Source: G963556115 sp963675945 (lineage in GTDB: Bacteria; Planctomycetota; SZUA-567). Taken from it: a DNA stretch of 64,000 nucleotides. The stretch is taken from NCBI GenBank assembly GCA_963675945.1, contig OY780932.1, forward strand, positions 868,001 through 932,000, read 5' to 3'. The position numbers and the translations under genes were made by a program. Positions 9,972 through 19,303 of the stretch are shown one piece after another (positions within the stretch are counted from its first letter, which is position 1; each line of letters begins with the position of its first letter). Under the pieces are notes generated by a model. That model was not told the origin of the DNA. It searched no databases and worked only from the letters and a program-made list of their open reading frames with translations.

Positions 9972-10607
9972 CTAATCCAGAGCCTCAAGCTCCAACAGCG
10001 CCTCCTCAATCCGGTTCTTGACCCCCTCCGGTACACTCCGTGCTTCCGCCAGCCTTTGCCGCAGATTACGCGCAATGCGGAGCAGTCCGTCTATTTCGCG
10101 TCTACGGTTGAAGTTGGCACGATCTATATCCTCAGGATCTGCCGGGCGCATCCGCTCACGTATCTCTTTACGCAGAATCCCCTCATCGGTATTCTCCTCA
10201 AAGGCCATGCGGTGGAGCTCTTCCTTCTCCTCTTCATCTATATCTTCCCGCTCTCGCGCCTTTTTAAGGAGTTCTACTGTCTGATAATCCGGCACATCGT
10301 ACCCACGCTCCTGCACCGTATTATCCCGCAGCCTATCCGGTTCATAACTCTTCATATAATTATAACTGACCATCAACTTCTTGACTGTCGGCTTCTTCAA
10401 CCCTAGCTCACTGGCGCAGTATACCTCAAAATCATCATAACCCCATTCTTTATAGTCACCACCATACGCAATATCGGTCAGATACTTTCCGAGTTCAACC
10501 CAGGAAGAACGAAATTTACGCAGTGACACGAGTACCTGATAACGCAGAGACTCCGGGTTGAGTTCTTCTAACTGCTTATCTATTTTAGCAATAACATTAG
10601 CGCTCAT
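9972..10607 (-). CDS. Unknown helical protein with possible HTH
   Basis: About 211 residues. I choose ATG 10607 because AGGAG lies five bases upstream; the frame reaches 10613. No family recognised. The N-terminal half is predicted helical and contains a segment resembling a helix-turn-helix (YCASELGLKKPTVKKLMVSY). The C-terminal half is highly charged (Glu/Arg/Lys) and probably coiled-coil. There is no signal peptide. A DNA-binding regulator is plausible but unproven. Confidence 0.7.
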   Translation of the reverse strand: MSANVIAKIDKQLEELNPESLRYQVLVSLRKFRSSWVELGKYLTDIAYGGDYKEWGYDDFEVYCASELGLKKPTVKKLMVSYNYMKSYEPDRLRDNTVQERGYDVPDYQTVELLKKAREREDIDEEEKEELHRMAFEENTDEGILRKEIRERMRPADPEDIDRANFNRRREIDGLLRIARNLRQRLAEARSVPEGVKNRIEEALLELEALD

Positions 10608-11010
10608 CAACACTCCTAACAGTATTATTAATAGAGAGTTATAAATTATTAAGCATTACTGGCAACATATACTGCGCCCCGTCTATCCAGACCGACACAT
10701 CTGTGTTACCCCTGTCTCCCACTTAAAAAAGTTATTGAACCAGAAGAGAGATTGCCGCAAATAATCCCCTTCAGATCATATCTTCGGTAATTTCAGTATA
10801 AACACAATCATTCTACTTGTAAAGGCCTAATGCCTGTGATTATTCCTAGTGTTTATCTACGCTTAAACTCTCAGCCGCAGGCTGACGTATTCAAAACATA
10901 AAAAAGGGCTGACCGCCTTAAGCTTATACCTTTTACCATTTAACCTAATAAATCAAACCTTCAAATAACCGGTAATTTATGATTAAACCGATAATTCATA
11001 CCATATTTTT

Positions 11011-11040
11011 ATTACACAAGAGTGTAATTATTTTCTATTT
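11011..11040 (+). terminator. Terminator-like hairpin without an obvious plus-strand gene
   Basis: A seven-base-pair stem with an AAGA loop, then TATTTTCTATTTTT on the plus strand. No plus-strand gene precedes it within several kilobases, so it may end an unannotated transcript or be fortuitous AT-rich structure. Confidence 0.3.
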
Positions 11041-11130
11041 TTCCCCATATTGGAATAGAAAGAGATTATTAAATTTACGCTATACTAATTAATTAAGGAT
11101 TCGTAAAGCTAACCGCTTGCGCAAATGCCT

Positions 11131-11201
11131 GTGCGGCTGCGCACCTCGGGGTACAGGGGATGAGTAATCCCCTGTTCAGGGGTTTGGGGATGAAATCCCC
11201 A
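11131..11201. repeat. Chain of short hairpins (divergent copy of a dispersed element)
   Basis: Three successive hairpins: GTGCG-gctg-CGCAC (11131-11144), ACAGGGGAT-gagta-ATCCCCTGT (11153-11175) and TGGGGAT-gaa-ATCCCCA (11185-11201). An alternative pairing, CCCCTG-tt-CAGGGG (11169-11182), would compete with the second. The segment TACAGGGGATGAGTAATCCC resembles the 3' hairpin of the copies near 25.7 and 33.9 kb. Confidence 0.6.
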
Positions 11202-11295
11202 TGAAATAAATGTGCCTTTTAGTAAAATGAGCCGAGAATAACATTATCTAGGTAATAGCTTGCTGCAAAATAAAGTTACAGAGACGCCTAATCTC

Positions 11296-12759
11296 TCAGA
11301 AACGATGATTATACAGACTTGTTATATCCGGCCCGGCCGAGCCTTGAGCATAGATCTCCGGTTTCACCCCTGCCAGCGCTTTGAGCAGCGGGGTAATATA
11401 ACGCCACGCCGCCTCGGTCTCGTCTTCACGCGCAAAGAGAGTTGCATCGCCCTTGAGTGCATCGAGAATCAACCGCTCATAAGCGCTCAGTGGCTTCCGA
11501 TCGAAAGAGCGTTCATAATTGAAATCCATTATGACCGGCGCTGCCTCAACCTTCTCCCCCGGACTCTTACAGACAAATTCCAGCTTGATCTCCTCCTGCG
11601 GCTGAATACCGAAGGTCAGGGTATTGGATTTTAAATTGGCGCAGGCAAACTCATCACTGAAGATACAGGTCGGAACCCGTTTGAAATGAATACAGCACTC
11701 AGTTCTGCGCGACTCCAGCGCCTTACCGGCGATAATATAAAATGGCACCCCCTGCCAGCGCCAGTTATCAACCATCACCCGCATCGCCGCAAAGGTTGGC
11801 ACAATCGAGTCCACCGCCACCCCTTTACTCCCGCGATATCCTGCATACTGCCCTAGGATTACCGGATAATATTCACTTTCAAGCTGGCGTATAGAGCGCA
11901 ATACCTTGACCTTCTCACTCCGGATATCCTCGGCACTGAAACGCACCGGCTGCTCCATGGCAATCAAAGACAAGAGCTGGAGCAGATGATTCTGGACAAA
12001 ATCTCGAATAACCCCTGCCCCTTCGTAAAATCCGCCTCGTTCCTCGACCCCGATAGATTCGGTAGAGGTTATCGTCACATGCGAGATCTGATCCCGGCTC
12101 CAGAGCGGCTCAAAGATAGCATTGGCAAATCTGAAAAATAAGAGATTCTGCACTGTATTCTTACCCAGATAATGATCTATCCGATATATCTGCTCCTCGT
12201 CAAGCTTCGTATGCAGAAAAGTATTGAGTTCCATCGCCGACTCAAGATCGACACCAAATGGCTTCTCAACAATTATCCTTGAATTCGCAGCCGCCTGCTC
12301 CTTACCGAGCAATCCGGCGGCATGGAGTGAATCAACCACAGTTCTGAATACCCCGGGAGGGGTTGCAAGATAGAAGAGCCTGCCACCGCCTGCCTGCCCC
12401 TTATCGAGGAGTTGACTCAGTCGCTTGAAGGAGTCGACAGAACTGTACTCCCCGCTGATATACTCCAACATACTGCTGAAGCTCGCCCACAAGTCCTCAC
12501 TGAAGACCGGTGAAAATTCTTTGAGGCTTTCATGGATAAGCTGGGTGAATTCCCCCCTATCCAGTTCTCTGCGGGCAAAACCAATTATTCGCGAACCTTT
12601 GCCGAGCTCCCCCAAAGCCTGCAAATGGAAGAGCGCCGGCATAATTTTACGCCGACAGAGATCTCCCGAAGCCCCAAAAATTACAATCGTACTCGGCGCA
12701 ACCGACTTGAACAAGCTGGGTTTTTTAAACTTTCCTGACGGACTCGCTTCAATATACAT
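11296..12759 (-). CDS. zwf: Glucose-6-phosphate dehydrogenase
   Basis: 487 residues, normal length. It oxidises glucose 6-phosphate to 6-phosphogluconolactone while reducing NADP+, the entry step of the oxidative pentose phosphate pathway. The Rossmann motif IFGASGDLCRRKIMPALFHL is near residue 28, EKPFG is present, and the active-site signature RIDHYLGKNTVQN with its catalytic His lies near 194. AAGGA sits six bases before the ATG. Unlike in many bacteria, no pgl or gnd follows. It has its own strong promoter in the gap after folK. Confidence 0.97.
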   Translation of the reverse strand: MYIEASPSGKFKKPSLFKSVAPSTIVIFGASGDLCRRKIMPALFHLQALGELGKGSRIIGFARRELDRGEFTQLIHESLKEFSPVFSEDLWASFSSMLEYISGEYSSVDSFKRLSQLLDKGQAGGGRLFYLATPPGVFRTVVDSLHAAGLLGKEQAAANSRIIVEKPFGVDLESAMELNTFLHTKLDEEQIYRIDHYLGKNTVQNLLFFRFANAIFEPLWSRDQISHVTITSTESIGVEERGGFYEGAGVIRDFVQNHLLQLLSLIAMEQPVRFSAEDIRSEKVKVLRSIRQLESEYYPVILGQYAGYRGSKGVAVDSIVPTFAAMRVMVDNWRWQGVPFYIIAGKALESRRTECCIHFKRVPTCIFSDEFACANLKSNTLTFGIQPQEEIKLEFVCKSPGEKVEAAPVIMDFNYERSFDRKPLSAYERLILDALKGDATLFAREDETEAAWRYITPLLKALAGVKPEIYAQGSAGPDITSLYNHRF

Positions 12760-12826
12760 GATAATCCTTTTGCAAGAAGAGGAGCTTTACTCATGACTTC
12801 GCCCAAAATAGAGCAAATATACTTAA

Positions 12827-12854
12827 ATTATAATACGTAAAAAAAAAGTGTCAA
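12827..12854 (-). promoter_or_regulatory. Near-consensus sigma-70 promoter of zwf
   Basis: On the minus strand, a perfect TTGACA (12849-12854), a 16-base spacer containing a T-run, and a perfect TATAAT (12827-12832). Transcription would begin about 60 bases before the zwf ATG. Confidence 0.75.
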
Positions 12855-12857
12855 CTA

Positions 12858-13322
12858 TTATGCCGTATCGAGAGCAGACAATAATTGTCCAACCTCCTGT
12901 TTCAAGACCGGATGCATATAATCCGAACAAATCTCCTCAAGCGGAATAAGCACAAAATCCCTCTCTTGCATCCGCGGATGCGGCACCGTCAACCTCTCTG
13001 AAGCAATATGCCGGTCACCATAGAAGATAATATCAATATCGATAACCCGCGCACTCCAATGCTCAGCTCCAAGATCGCGTCCCAGTTCTACCTCGATATC
13101 TTTGATAAAAGTCAGTAAAGCTTGCGGCTCAAGTTCCGTTCGCCCCAGCAAGGCCCCATTGAGAAAATCCCCCTGCCCCGCCGGACCCCCTACCGCTCTA
13201 TTCTCCCACCAGGAGGAGACCGCATCAACCACCACCGACTCCTCCAGCCGCACAATTGCCGACTCCAGAAAACTACGGCGATCACCCAGATTCGATCCCA
13301 GCGCCAGAACTACCTTTTCCAT
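12858..13322 (-). CDS. folK: 2-amino-4-hydroxy-6-hydroxymethyldihydropteridine pyrophosphokinase
   Basis: HPPK transfers pyrophosphate from ATP to the pterin in folate biosynthesis. The start is the ATG at 13322 (MEKVVLALGSNLGDR), giving 154 residues, the usual length; the frame continues upstream only as a non-homologous extension. Family motifs ALGSNLGDR, the FLNGALLG segment and RVIDIDIIFYGD are all present. The ATG overlaps the glycosyltransferase stop (TAATG), with GAGGGG about nine bases upstream, so translation is coupled. No folP or folB adjoins it. Confidence 0.95.
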   Translation of the reverse strand: MEKVVLALGSNLGDRRSFLESAIVRLEESVVVDAVSSWWENRAVGGPAGQGDFLNGALLGRTELEPQALLTFIKDIEVELGRDLGAEHWSARVIDIDIIFYGDRHIASERLTVPHPRMQERDFVLIPLEEICSDYMHPVLKQEVGQLLSALDTA

Positions 13323-14422
13323 TATACCAATCCCCTCACGCCCAGATCCATCTCTGGAGCAACTCTTTCCCAATAATACCTGGCAGCCAGCTCCTGCGCC
13401 TGCACTCTGAGCCTCTGCCACTCCCTACCACCCCGCTGGGCAGCAAGTTCAAGCACCCTCCCGGCCAACGCCTCAGATGTCTGCTCATACAAGAACTCTT
13501 CAACCCCTCCCAAGACCTCCGGATAGGCCAGGCGCCGCGGAACCAAAGGTATCAACCCTGCCGCGCACCCTTCAATCACACTTATCCCGAAAAACTCATG
13601 AACAGCCGTGCTAATAATGATGTCAGATTCTGACAGAACCCGCAAATACTCCTCTCGACTCTGCTGATAGCCAAAGTTATCAATAAAGCCTCCGAACTCT
13701 CTCTGGATACGTGCAAAGACCTTGGGTACATTCGAGAATGACTCACCAATAATATTTACGCGAAATTCAAATTTTCGCTCACGCAAGAGGCAGAGCAAAG
13801 CATACAGATCCTCCGGATTCTTGTCATGCTCCCACCGCGCCGCCCAGACCAATCTTAGCGCAGGAAACTTAATATTATTTTTGATGTCAATTTTAGACTT
13901 ATATATCCCTTGAGGAAATATCCGGGATTTATCCGCAATTTTAGCGATCTCTGCCCCATGCTGATAGTCAGGCATCCTATCTAAAAATGATCTGCACGCA
14001 GCAAGGAAAACATCCCGGTGCCACCCGGTATTGAACCAGACCTGAGTCGCGGCTAACGCCGAAGTAAAATTCATATACGCAAAGTGCATATCCCGCTCCT
14101 GCTTGCAGCTATCCGGATATTGCAACTGATTCTCATGAAAATACAGTATTCGGGGAAGAGCCGCAAGTTCTGCCGGAGCCAGACCCAGAAATTCTGCCAG
14201 GCCCAACATATCGCTGGCAAAAATGACATCCCAACTCTTACCTGCATTTAGCAATTCCCGAACTCTCAACGCCGCCGACACTGCCGAATGGCGCATTCGC
14301 CACTTCCACTTATACGGCGGAAAGCTTATCAAATCAAACTCCAGCTTGGAGTGAGCCGCCCACCCGTCGAGAAAAGCCCGGTGGCTCCCCCCATAATACG
14401 GTTCTATCGCCAGTACCCGCAT
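13322..14422 (-). CDS. DUF3524 glycosyltransferase, tRNA-queuosine mannosyltransferase (QTMAN/GTDC1)-like
   Basis: 366 residues from ATG 14422, two bases past the preceding stop and five bases after GGAG. The N-terminal part (MRVLAIEPYYGGSHRAFLDG, then SFPPYKWKWRMR) carries the signature of the DUF3524 family. The C-terminal half is a GT4/GT-B donor domain (RLVWAARWEHDKNPE, STAVHEFFGISVIEGCAAG). The vertebrate relative QTMAN adds mannose to queuosine-34 of tRNA-Asp, which suggests a tRNA glycosylation role here. No queuosine biosynthesis gene lies in the window, and a different sugar acceptor is possible. It sits in one operon between a MetH-activation-like protein and folK. Confidence 0.82.
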   Translation of the reverse strand: MRVLAIEPYYGGSHRAFLDGWAAHSKLEFDLISFPPYKWKWRMRHSAVSAALRVRELLNAGKSWDVIFASDMLGLAEFLGLAPAELAALPRILYFHENQLQYPDSCKQERDMHFAYMNFTSALAATQVWFNTGWHRDVFLAACRSFLDRMPDYQHGAEIAKIADKSRIFPQGIYKSKIDIKNNIKFPALRLVWAARWEHDKNPEDLYALLCLLRERKFEFRVNIIGESFSNVPKVFARIQREFGGFIDNFGYQQSREEYLRVLSESDIIISTAVHEFFGISVIEGCAAGLIPLVPRRLAYPEVLGGVEEFLYEQTSEALAGRVLELAAQRGGREWQRLRVQAQELAARYYWERVAPEMDLGVRGLV

Positions 14423-14424
14423 CC

Positions 14425-15036
14425 CTACTCCAATCCACAAATTGCAGTTACCGTCTTCTCCGGCACAAAGATATACTTCTCTGTAAGCTCAACTCCAAGC
14501 TCCGAAAGCCGCAAAAGCCGATAGAAAATAGCTTGATTCTCCAGGGGAAAGTCCCCGTAGCCGGCGGAAAAACGTCTTGAGGTCGGCCGTAAACCTAGAC
14601 GTGAAAGATCTGTCCCCAGGCGTTTTATCATCCAGCCGAGGCAGTCGTCCACTACCTCAGAAGCGACCGCGTCATAGATCAGTGCCGCCACCCCGTTCTT
14701 TTCCCGGACAAACTCGTCAATGCTCTTAAGCACCTCAGAACTTATTCGCGCTCCGAGTATAACCACCTCCGAAGAACCCTCAAGCAACTTTGCCACCGAG
14801 ACCGAAGCAATACAATCCCCACTCTCCAGTCGCACCTCTACCCCGTCATTACTGAGGATACCGATCCGATCATACCTCCCAGCCGGAGCACATATCTTAT
14901 AACATTCTTCAATATAATGATTTATCTTTTTAGCATGTTCTGGTGAGATCCCTGTCAGATGCCGATTATACCCCATTCTCTTGAGTATAGACAACATGGG
15001 AAGCTCAACCGGAATATTTTCAAAGTTTTTCAGCAT
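14425..15036 (-). CDS. Stand-alone methionine synthase activation-domain protein
   Basis: 203 residues. It resembles the C-terminal AdoMet-binding activation domain of cobalamin-dependent methionine synthase: an acidic helical middle (IYDAVASEVVDDCLGWM) and the segment RRFSAGYGDFPLENQ, which corresponds to the RxxxGY AdoMet-binding motif. Such free-standing domains probably reductively reactivate a corrinoid protein encoded elsewhere. No metH or riboswitch is visible here. It is the first gene of the operon with the QTMAN-like gene and folK, so the unit may touch one-carbon and tRNA metabolism. The assignment rests on motif similarity. Confidence 0.72.
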   Translation of the reverse strand: MLKNFENIPVELPMLSILKRMGYNRHLTGISPEHAKKINHYIEECYKICAPAGRYDRIGILSNDGVEVRLESGDCIASVSVAKLLEGSSEVVILGARISSEVLKSIDEFVREKNGVAALIYDAVASEVVDDCLGWMIKRLGTDLSRLGLRPTSRRFSAGYGDFPLENQAIFYRLLRLSELGVELTEKYIFVPEKTVTAICGLE

Positions 15037-15208
15037 TTTTCCAAACCAATCTGTCTTTTTTCACATAATTTTGTACAATTATAGAGTAATAATCGGCCAA
15101 GCTATACTTTACACATATCTGCCAAAGCAACATATTATTTTTCTACCAATCCTGCTCATTATTATATGCAGGAAATATTACTATAAAATAGCAGAAAGAC
15201 ATTATATA

Positions 15209-18200
15209 ATGAATAAACACAGAATCAATATTACCTCCTTATTATTAATTCTACTCCTGACTCTCTTCACTTCGGCCGCCGTTTATGCCTCCGAAACAGC
15301 TTCTAACCTGCAGTACGCCGAACTAACAGCTGATATTTCTGCAATCTCCCAAGAGGTAGACCTCAATAAATATCCTGATGCCAATGCAGTACTGCTGGAT
15401 CAAACCACCAAAATAATCTACCGTGAGGACAGCACCTATACCCAGTGGCAGGAGGCATATATCAAGATCCTCACCAAGAAGGGGCGTGAGGACTACCGAA
15501 GTATCTCCAGTTATTACACTGTACCGTATCAAAACGATGAAGACTGCCGTATAGACCTGATTGAGATAATCAAACCTGACGGTACGGTAAAGACCATCGA
15601 TATTGCCAAAAACAGCTCGATATCTACTGAAAATTCGAGCATGTCTGCCAATATTTTCAACCCCAACGACAAAAAAATATCGGTCTACGCCAAAGGATTA
15701 GAGGTTGGAGATATTCTTCACTACAAGATGTACGACAATATAGTTCAGCCCCGAGCCAGAGGTATCTTTACCGACATCTTCTCGTTGGAAGGGATCAACC
15801 CCATTATTCACGAGAGCATTTGCATTGAAGGGCCTGCAACTTTTCCTTTGAAGAAAATTGAAATTTTAGACCGACTCAAAGATACGGTCTTGGCAACTCA
15901 GGGCGAAAAAGACGGACAGATTTATTATCAATGGGAGATCAAGAATATCCCGCGCGCCGTTCCCGAGCCAAATATGCCGGCACTATACACCTGCACCCAG
16001 CGCCTGCTGGTCAGTACCGCTCCAGATTGGGAGAGTATCTCCAGATGGTACTGGGACCTGGCTAAGCCGGCTCTGGCTGCAGTCAACCCGGCGATAAAAA
16101 AAGAAGTAGAGCAGCTTACTGCTGGAGCGACGACACCTCAAGAGAAGCTTACCCATATTTTCAAGTATGTTTCCCAGAATATACGCTATATGGGTATTAC
16201 CACCGAAACGGTTTCTCCGGGCTACGAACCGCACCCGGTCAGCCAGACCTTCCAGGCCAAATACGGTGTCTGCCGGGACAAAGCGGCTCTACTTGTCGCC
16301 ATGCTCCGTGAAGCCGGTATCGAAAGCTACCCTGTGCTGATCCACAATGGCGATAAGAAGGATATCGAAGTACCGAATAATTATTTCAACCATGCCATTA
16401 CTGCAGCAAAGCTCGACGGCAAGTATATTCTTATGGATCCCACCGATGAGAATACCCAGTCCTTCCTCCCGGCCTACCTCAATGACAAGAGCTACCTGGT
16501 CGCCACCCCGGAAGGCGAGACACTCCATACCTCTGAAATCTCTCCAGCCAGTAAGAATCTTATAAGCATCGACACCTCTGGCAGCCTTAACAAAGACGGC
16601 ATCCTGACCGCAACCAGCAAGATTCGCTTTGAAGGGATCAATGACAATGCCTTCAGAGGCTATTTTGCCCGCATCAATCCTGAGGAACGTGAAAGATTAT
16701 TCGAGAGCTATATCAGTAAGGTTTACGGAGGCGGCAGGGTTACCGAGTGCAAAATCCTGCCCAAAGATCTGCAGGACACCTCAGAGAATATGACCGTACA
16801 GATTGATTATACTACTACCAATATACTCGCCGAAGACAATGGTCTAGCGCTCATGCCGGCCCCCTTTCTCAGTAAGATTCTAGGCCTGGTAAATAATATC
16901 TTTATTGATGCAGATCTGGAGAGCCGCCGTTTTCCTTTCATCCTCAATTTTACCTCAGGGGTCAAAGAAAATGTCAAGATATCAATTGAACCTGGTATCA
17001 AGAAGATTATCTCGCTGCCGGTATACAGCCCCGTAAAATCCGAGCAAATATCCTGGACTAGATCACTCGCTCAGGTTAAAGGCAATATCATCGGTAGCAA
17101 CAGCTTCCTCCTCAACGCCATCCAATTCTCCCCGGAAGAGTATAGTGAACTAAAGAAGGCGCTGAGCGCTATAGAGTATAATAACCGGAAGATGCCGGTA
17201 CTCGCTATTGCCCAGACAACTCCGGCAGTTGAGCAACAGGTAGAGAATTACGACGTCGCTGTCGTGCAGAATATTGACTGTAAAGTACTGACCAAGAACG
17301 ACTGGGAGGTTACCACCGAGACCAAAAAGCGTATCCTGAACTATGCCGGCAAGAAAGACAATTCAGAGATTATCATCGACTATAACCCGATATGGGAGGA
17401 TGTAGCCATACTCTCCGCCAGTGTCACCTCAGCAGACGGCAAGATGCAGACCATCAGCCCGGAAGAGATAAACCTGATGGATCAGAGTTGGAACGGGCAG
17501 GCGCCACGCTACCCCGGCGGTAAGACCCTAATCGCCTCTCTACCCAATGTTGAAATTGGCAGTACTATCGAATACAAGATCAAATATAGCTATAAGAATC
17601 ATCCCTTCTTTAGTATGCTCGAACTCTTCGGATCTTTCAACCCATTGACCAAGAGCATTACCATCAAAGGCCTTGATGAACTCAATGTCCAGTCGATGTG
17701 GAACGGACCACAGACCGAATATGACCGCCAGAAGAGCATTTTCAGTTGGAGCATGAGTAACACTCCGATCAAACGTGAACTATTTCTCCCGCCAAGCAGT
17801 TCCTTCCTGCCGACCGTTGCGGTCTCGACCGGGGAATGGTCTGAGTATAACAACGCTATCCGCAACGCCTTTACTCAAGCGAGCCAAGAGCAAACAGAAG
17901 CTGTAGCGCTGGCACAAAAAATAACCGGCAGCGTCAATGATCCAATTAAGAAAATCAGCATCATCCGGGATTATATTTATACCAATATAAAACTTGTCGG
18001 TCCGAGTTTCTGCGAACTCCCCCTGAGTATTATCTCACCAGCCGATACTACACTCAAGGAGGGTTATGGCAACACCACCGATAGAGCCATCCTCTTCTAT
18101 ACTATGCTCCAGGCAATCGGTGAAAAACCGGAGTATTATATCACCACCCCTTACTGCGCTGCAGAAGGGCTCAAGACCCCAATTCTAGAGAATCCGCAGA

Positions 18201-19102
18201 ACAAGCTGTTGCAGGAAGTTCTGGTCAAACTCGAACATAGCGGCGTACCCATCTGGCTCAACGACACTACCGAATATGCTCAACTCGGCACCACCCCGAA
18301 CGTCGGCAGTATAGCCCTGAATCTCGCAAATAACCAGTTCGAAGAGATCAAGGTCTATGAATCATTTATGCCGCGGTCAAACTACTTCTACTCTGTCGAC
18401 CTGAACAACAATGCAGATGCGGTAATAGAAGTAACCAAAGAATTCTACGGCAGCCTGTATGAAGCCAACCACAAGATGTTCAGCCATATGACCCCCGAGG
18501 AGAAGAAGATCTTCTTCCAGGAAGAACTCTCAACCCTCTCTCAGGCCGCTACAGCTTGCAGCGAACTCGTCATAGACTTCGAAGCATACCCCGGCAAAAT
18601 ATCCTATTCGGCCAAGATTCCAAAGTTCGGCGTGCGCGATAATGAGTATGCCTACTTCGATCTGCCCAAAACTCTGGGCAGGATCTTCAACCTGCGCTCA
18701 GACAGTCGGAGTAATCCACTCTATATCCAGGACTATATCAAGACCAAGATCAATATTCTAATAGCTCTGCCCAATGCCTATAGAATTCCGGTAATTCTCC
18801 CAAAGAAGATCAAATGGAATTCACCAATGTATAACGGCAAGATCGAGACCGAATCAATAATCATCACCCCGCTCGCTCTCAAAACCGGCAGCATCAATAT
18901 CCCTCTGAGTGTTATGCGTAATGATCTCAATCAGACTCTGCTAGATTCAAGAAATGCCCTGTACATTACCTTTGATGCAGATATCGCCCCTGCACTCTAT
19001 CCGTCTGCGCTCTACTCCCAAGTGCTGCAGATACAGAATCGGCTCTTCAGTCCCGCTGCCAAAGAGATAATGCTCAAAGACAATAACGCCGCTACCGAAT
19101 AA
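15209..19102 (+). CDS. Exported tandem DUF3857-transglutaminase protein; second catalytic Cys lost
   Basis: About 1297 residues. The start is ATG 15209, which opens a clean signal peptide (basic start, LLLILLLTLFTSAAVYAS); the frame extends 76 codons upstream without plausible leader features. The protein is a duplication. Module 1 is DUF3857 then transglutaminase-like, with Cys355 in GVCRDKA, a His in NYFNHAI and an Asp in LMDPTDE. Module 2, from about residue 680, repeats DUF3857 and the transglutaminase fold, but the Cys position is Thr956 (GYGNTTDRAIL) and the His region is altered. It is presumably a periplasmic peptidase- or crosslinking-like protein with one dead module. Two related proteins lie at 37620 and 54240. 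Substrate unknown. Confidence 0.85.
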   Translation: MNKHRINITSLLLILLLTLFTSAAVYASETASNLQYAELTADISAISQEVDLNKYPDANAVLLDQTTKIIYREDSTYTQWQEAYIKILTKKGREDYRSISSYYTVPYQNDEDCRIDLIEIIKPDGTVKTIDIAKNSSISTENSSMSANIFNPNDKKISVYAKGLEVGDILHYKMYDNIVQPRARGIFTDIFSLEGINPIIHESICIEGPATFPLKKIEILDRLKDTVLATQGEKDGQIYYQWEIKNIPRAVPEPNMPALYTCTQRLLVSTAPDWESISRWYWDLAKPALAAVNPAIKKEVEQLTAGATTPQEKLTHIFKYVSQNIRYMGITTETVSPGYEPHPVSQTFQAKYGVCRDKAALLVAMLREAGIESYPVLIHNGDKKDIEVPNNYFNHAITAAKLDGKYILMDPTDENTQSFLPAYLNDKSYLVATPEGETLHTSEISPASKNLISIDTSGSLNKDGILTATSKIRFEGINDNAFRGYFARINPEERERLFESYISKVYGGGRVTECKILPKDLQDTSENMTVQIDYTTTNILAEDNGLALMPAPFLSKILGLVNNIFIDADLESRRFPFILNFTSGVKENVKISIEPGIKKIISLPVYSPVKSEQISWTRSLAQVKGNIIGSNSFLLNAIQFSPEEYSELKKALSAIEYNNRKMPVLAIAQTTPAVEQQVENYDVAVVQNIDCKVLTKNDWEVTTETKKRILNYAGKKDNSEIIIDYNPIWEDVAILSASVTSADGKMQTISPEEINLMDQSWNGQAPRYPGGKTLIASLPNVEIGSTIEYKIKYSYKNHPFFSMLELFGSFNPLTKSITIKGLDELNVQSMWNGPQTEYDRQKSIFSWSMSNTPIKRELFLPPSSSFLPTVAVSTGEWSEYNNAIRNAFTQASQEQTEAVALAQKITGSVNDPIKKISIIRDYIYTNIKLVGPSFCELPLSIISPADTTLKEGYGNTTDRAILFYTMLQAIGEKPEYYITTPYCAAEGLKTPILENPQNKLLQEVLVKLEHSGVPIWLNDTTEYAQLGTTPNVGSIALNLANNQFEEIKVYESFMPRSNYFYSVDLNNNADAVIEVTKEFYGSLYEANHKMFSHMTPEEKKIFFQEELSTLSQAATACSELVIDFEAYPGKISYSAKIPKFGVRDNEYAYFDLPKTLGRIFNLRSDSRSNPLYIQDYIKTKINILIALPNAYRIPVILPKKIKWNSPMYNGKIETESIIITPLALKTGSINIPLSVMRNDLNQTLLDSRNALYITFDADIAPALYPSALYSQVLQIQNRLFSPAAKEIMLKDNNAATE

Positions 19103-19303
19103 CCTATTAGCACCTAAATATATAAGATAAGGGAAACAAATTACGTGAGTTACATGGTTTAACCGAAGATTTTGCGCACAGCGTCGTAATATTTATAACT
19201 GAACAAGTTATTCCTATTATGGTGTTGTTTTGCTTTTAAGTTAATATATAATTATTAGGCAATATTATAAATAGTTATAAAGGCTAAAGATTAGGAGTAT
19301 GGT

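Larger units (their letters stand above)
10608..11295. other. Long intergenic region with several hairpins
   Basis: Nearly 690 bases with no credible coding frame. It holds TCAGCC-gca-GGCTGA at 10871-10885, ATTACAC-aaga-GTGTAAT at 11011-11028 with a T-rich tail on the plus strand, and a chain of hairpins at 11131-11201. It presumably also contains the promoter of the unknown helical protein gene and the 3' trailer of zwf. Confidence 0.6.

Noticed and set aside
13323..13421. N-terminal extension of folK
   Set aside because: HPPK homology begins at MEKVVLALGSNLGDR; the extension is antisense-like low-complexity sequence inside the glycosyltransferase gene.
14981..15208. 76-codon extension of the tandem DUF3857 gene
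   Set aside because: It would bury the signal peptide that starts cleanly at 15209, and it overlaps the divergent gene.
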